Shown piece after piece: positions 61,773 through 64,000 of a stretch of DNA of 64,000 nucleotides. The translations under genes were made by a program, and so were the position numbers. Within the stretch, counting starts at the first letter, position 1, and the number at the start of each line of letters is the position of its first letter. Under the pieces are notes generated by a model, which saw nothing but the letters and a program-made list of their open reading frames with translations, searched no databases and was not told the DNA's origin. The DNA comes from Virgibacillus profundi (GTDB taxonomy: Bacteria; Bacillota; Bacilli; Bacillales; Amphibacillaceae): NCBI RefSeq assembly GCF_002287375.1, contig NZ_NPOA01000011.1:109682-173681 (forward strand), in the 5' to 3' direction.

Positions 61773-62831
61773 TTGGAAAAAGCAAATCAGGATTTTTTAT
61801 TGGAACTCTTACATACCCCATCACCATCCAGCAATGAAATGGTGATCCAGAAAAAGTGGATCAATTATGTGAAGGACTTTGCGGACGAAATTAGAACAGA
61901 CCATGCAGGAAATGCGATAGGGGTACTTAACCCGGATGCTCCTTTTAAAATATTGCTGGCAGGGCATTGTGATGAAATTGCACTTGTACTTAATCGAATT
62001 GATGATAATGGCTTTTTACACTTTGATAAAATGGGTGGAATTAACCCAAAAGCAGCAGTTGGGATGAAGGTTACAGTTCTGGGCGATACCGAAACTGTTA
62101 CTGGTGTTATTGGGGTGAATGCACAGCATCATGGTGGATTGAAAAATGACTTTGGTCTGGAAGATTTATTTATTGATTGTGGATATAAATCAAAAGAAGA
62201 AGCCGAAGAAGAGGTGCAAATTGGTGATTTAGCTGTTTATAAAACAGAGCCGGAAATATTAAAGAACCGTTATGTGGCAGGACGAGGATTGGATAATCGA
62301 ACAGGTGCCTTTATCGTAGCAGAAGTACTAAAACGTTTGTCAGAAAAAGGGTGCTCTGTTGGGGTTTATGCGGCAAGCACTGTGAATGAAGAAACGAATA
62401 TGGGCGGAGCTTATTTTGCTGCTGCAGGAATTGAACCTACTATGGCGATTGCCTGTGATGTGACATTTGCAACTGATTATCCAGGTGTAAATAAAAATAA
62501 GCATGGAGATGTTCGACTTGAGAACGGACCAGTTTTAGCTAAAGGAGCACCAATTAATATTAAAATAAATAAGCTGCTGGAAAAAACAGCAAAAAAATTA
62601 AATATGAATGTACAATATGAATTAACCCCAAGAATGACGGGAACAGATGCAGATAAAATGCGATTAACCGGAAAAGGAGTACCCGTTTCACTTGTATCCC
62701 TGCCACTTCGATATATGCATTCACCTGTCGAAACGGCAAGTTTAAAGGATATTGATGAAGAGATTGAATTGCTGGTAACAATGATTGCTGAAATGTCGGG
62801 AAATGAAAGTTTAAATCCGCTAGAGGATTAA
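61773..62831 (+). CDS. M42 family metallopeptidase (aminopeptidase)
   Basis: A 352-residue M42 peptidase. Di-metal site residues are visible in LLAGHCDEIAL, GRGLDNRTGAFI (Asp), NEETNMGGA (Glu-Glu) and CDVTFATDYPG, with the last His in YMHSPVETA. It forms large oligomeric aminopeptidase complexes in relatives. The TTG at 61773 is chosen because AAGGAGG lies 8 bases before it; an ATG six codons earlier would overlap that site. Single gene. Confidence 0.93.
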   Translation: MEKANQDFLLELLHTPSPSSNEMVIQKKWINYVKDFADEIRTDHAGNAIGVLNPDAPFKILLAGHCDEIALVLNRIDDNGFLHFDKMGGINPKAAVGMKVTVLGDTETVTGVIGVNAQHHGGLKNDFGLEDLFIDCGYKSKEEAEEEVQIGDLAVYKTEPEILKNRYVAGRGLDNRTGAFIVAEVLKRLSEKGCSVGVYAASTVNEETNMGGAYFAAAGIEPTMAIACDVTFATDYPGVNKNKHGDVRLENGPVLAKGAPINIKINKLLEKTAKKLNMNVQYELTPRMTGTDADKMRLTGKGVPVSLVSLPLRYMHSPVETASLKDIDEEIELLVTMIAEMSGNESLNPLED

Positions 62832-62860
62832 TTCAAGCAGTTTTTCCAATATGACGAAAT

Positions 62861-62902
62861 AAGTCGACAACCCTATGAAAATAGATTGTCGACTTATTTT
62901 TT
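62861..62902 (+). terminator. Terminator of the M42 peptidase gene
   Basis: AAGTCGACAA pairs with TTGTCGACTT, followed by ATTTTTTG. Confidence 0.9.
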
Positions 62903-63270
62903 GTATGCATAAATTTTACAGGAAAATGACAATATTTCATATTTTAGGTCTTAAGAAGGTTATCTTTTATCAGAATCTATGATTTTATAATCAGTATTTG
63001 TAATAAAAAGGGGTGGAAAAGTCCTTCTTTTTCTTCTAATTGGAAAACATGATTGTTTTTATTGTTGTTTTACAGGACTATTCGTTCATTTTTTTGTTAT
63101 TTGGTAAAATAGGGAAATTTTTGTTTTGTTAATAATTCATCATAAACCTTTATAATTCAACGTTCTAAATTTATTACTTCAAAAAATATCCACGCTATCG
63201 GGTAGATAGCCTATGAAGTTTAATTGGAAAAAGCAAGACTAATCTATCAATTTGGAATATTCAGATGATA

Positions 63271-63314
63271 TTCGACATAGTTCGACACAATCCCCGCTTG
63301 TATTCTATTATACT
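63271..63314 (+). promoter_or_regulatory. Tandem Spo0A boxes and promoter before bpr
   Basis: TTCGACA occurs at 63271 and 63281, exactly one helical turn apart; its complement TGTCGAA is the Spo0A box. TATACT at 63309-63314 may be the -10 element, with the second box at the -35 position, as in Spo0A-activated sigma-A promoters. The rest of the gap 62903-63456 shows no gene. Confidence 0.65.
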
Positions 63315-63456
63315 TACATTATCAACTTAGATTTCGTAAACGACATCTTTGTGAGTTGGATCCAGTTTTAAGAAAAGGAGGGACGAGGTAGATTTTCAAT
63401 GTTTTTCTATTTGAAGACCGTAGCATTTGTTTTAAAAATCGAGGGGAGGAAGTAAT

Positions 63457-64000
63457 TTGAAGAAGAAGAAAAAGCGACAGGTTAGAGCATTCAGTATAGC
63501 AGCTTCATTTTTAATGACTTTTTCTTTAATTGCGCCAGGGGTCGCAAGTGCAGAGTCAAATAGTAATTTACACCGTTCTCTAAACGATTCAAATAAAGTA
63601 TCGGAAGCTAAAGTAAGTGATCGTTTACTAAGTGAATTTAAAAATGATGAAAAGGTTAAATTTTTAATCAAATTTAACGAAAAAGCTGATACACAGCAGG
63701 TGGCTAAAGAGGCTAAGGCTTCTTCAGCAAAAGCAAATCTTTCAGCACAAAAAGCAGAACTGATTCAACGTTCGGCTGTGGTATCAGAATTAAAAGCAAC
63801 ATCCCTGACTTCTCAGGCCAATGTAAAGCAGTATTTGGCGCAGGAGCTTGAAAAAGGGAATGTGAAGGATTTTAATTCCTATTATATTGTAAATGGAATA
63901 GCTGTAACAGCAACAAAAGAAGTTGCAGAGAAGATAGCTACATTTGCAGAGGTAGAAAAAATATTACCGAACGAAACGCGTGAATTGTTTACAACCGTTT
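63457..64000 (+). CDS. bpr: Bacillopeptidase F-like secreted serine protease (3' truncated by window edge)
   Basis: Open to the right edge; 181 codons are visible from a TTG start after GGGGAGGAAG. A signal peptide (KKKKKRQVRAFSIAASFLM, then cleavage near VASA-ES) is followed by the propeptide: VKFLIKFNEKADTQQVAKEA, QRSAVVSELKATS, YYIVNGIAVTATKEVAEKI and VEKILPNETRELF. These align well with the prepro region of B. subtilis bacillopeptidase F as recalled, an S8 subtilisin-like exoprotease. The catalytic domain lies outside the window. Two Spo0A-type boxes upstream suggest post-exponential control. Confidence 0.85.
   Translation, partial: MKKKKKRQVRAFSIAASFLMTFSLIAPGVASAESNSNLHRSLNDSNKVSEAKVSDRLLSEFKNDEKVKFLIKFNEKADTQQVAKEAKASSAKANLSAQKAELIQRSAVVSELKATSLTSQANVKQYLAQELEKGNVKDFNSYYIVNGIAVTATKEVAEKIATFAEVEKILPNETRELFTTV

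Overview
The window is a low-GC chromosomal segment from an endospore-forming member of the Bacillaceae. Sporulation genes (lytH, yunB, yutC, yutH, kapB), Spo0A-type boxes, and a gene order that follows the Bacillus subtilis yun-yut-yum-yui-yug region (compared from memory) point to a Bacillus relative. Sodium-coupled transporters and the style of the dispersed repeats suggest a halotolerant genus such as Oceanobacillus, Virgibacillus or Lentibacillus; the genus is an inference. Only the first and last genes are cut by the window edges.

1-7 kb is an accessory island. Four sirtuin-like genes of two divergent types stand in tandem as A-B-A-B, followed by an HD-domain protein, nicotinate phosphoribosyltransferase (pncB), a GNAT acetyltransferase and a nicotinamidase gene (pncA) interrupted by a stop codon. 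NAD-consuming sirtuins thus sit beside the two enzymes that recycle nicotinamide. Both sirtuin types lack the canonical catalytic histidine.

7-15 kb is a sulfur-trafficking and persulfide-detoxification block: mnmA, ccdA, two glutaredoxins, two rhodaneses, a CstR-type repressor with only the two persulfide-sensing cysteines, a TusA-like carrier, a DsrE protein, a rhodanese-persulfide dioxygenase fusion and a TauE exporter. Near-identical operator-like palindromes recur in front of individual genes. 15-19 kb holds a methyltransferase and the copper operon csoR-copA-copZ, whose CsoR has the Cys-His-Cys copper site and a related operator.

19-25 kb carries speD, opposite a DUF4178-pspA-DUF4247-DUF350-speE membrane-stress/polyamine operon behind an ECF-sigma-like promoter. 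25-44 kb is the conserved yunE-yunD-yunC ... yunB ... lytH-yutC-yutD-yutE-yutF-yutG-yutH-yutI-yutM backbone, with insertions: an HD-GYP protein, a lysine-riboswitch-controlled NhaC-family transporter, an NSS transporter with its MetS-type small subunit, and an amidase. 44-52 kb continues with an FNR-like regulator, yumC, yumB, yuiB, yuiC, yuiD, bioY with a BirA-type operator, deoD, ptsH and kapB. 52-64 kb has a Cu/Zn superoxide dismutase lipoprotein, patB, an ECF sigma/anti-sigma pair, pgi, yugI, a yugO-type potassium channel, a thioredoxin-like protein, an M42 peptidase and the start of bacillopeptidase F.

The intergenic DNA is unusually structured. There are three copies of a GC-rich two-hairpin element (~310 bp) and five copies of a smaller hairpin family; in both, arms change in a compensatory way between copies. 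There are also three arrays with 20-21 bp periodicity but unrelated unit sequences, one of them with exact dyad symmetry.
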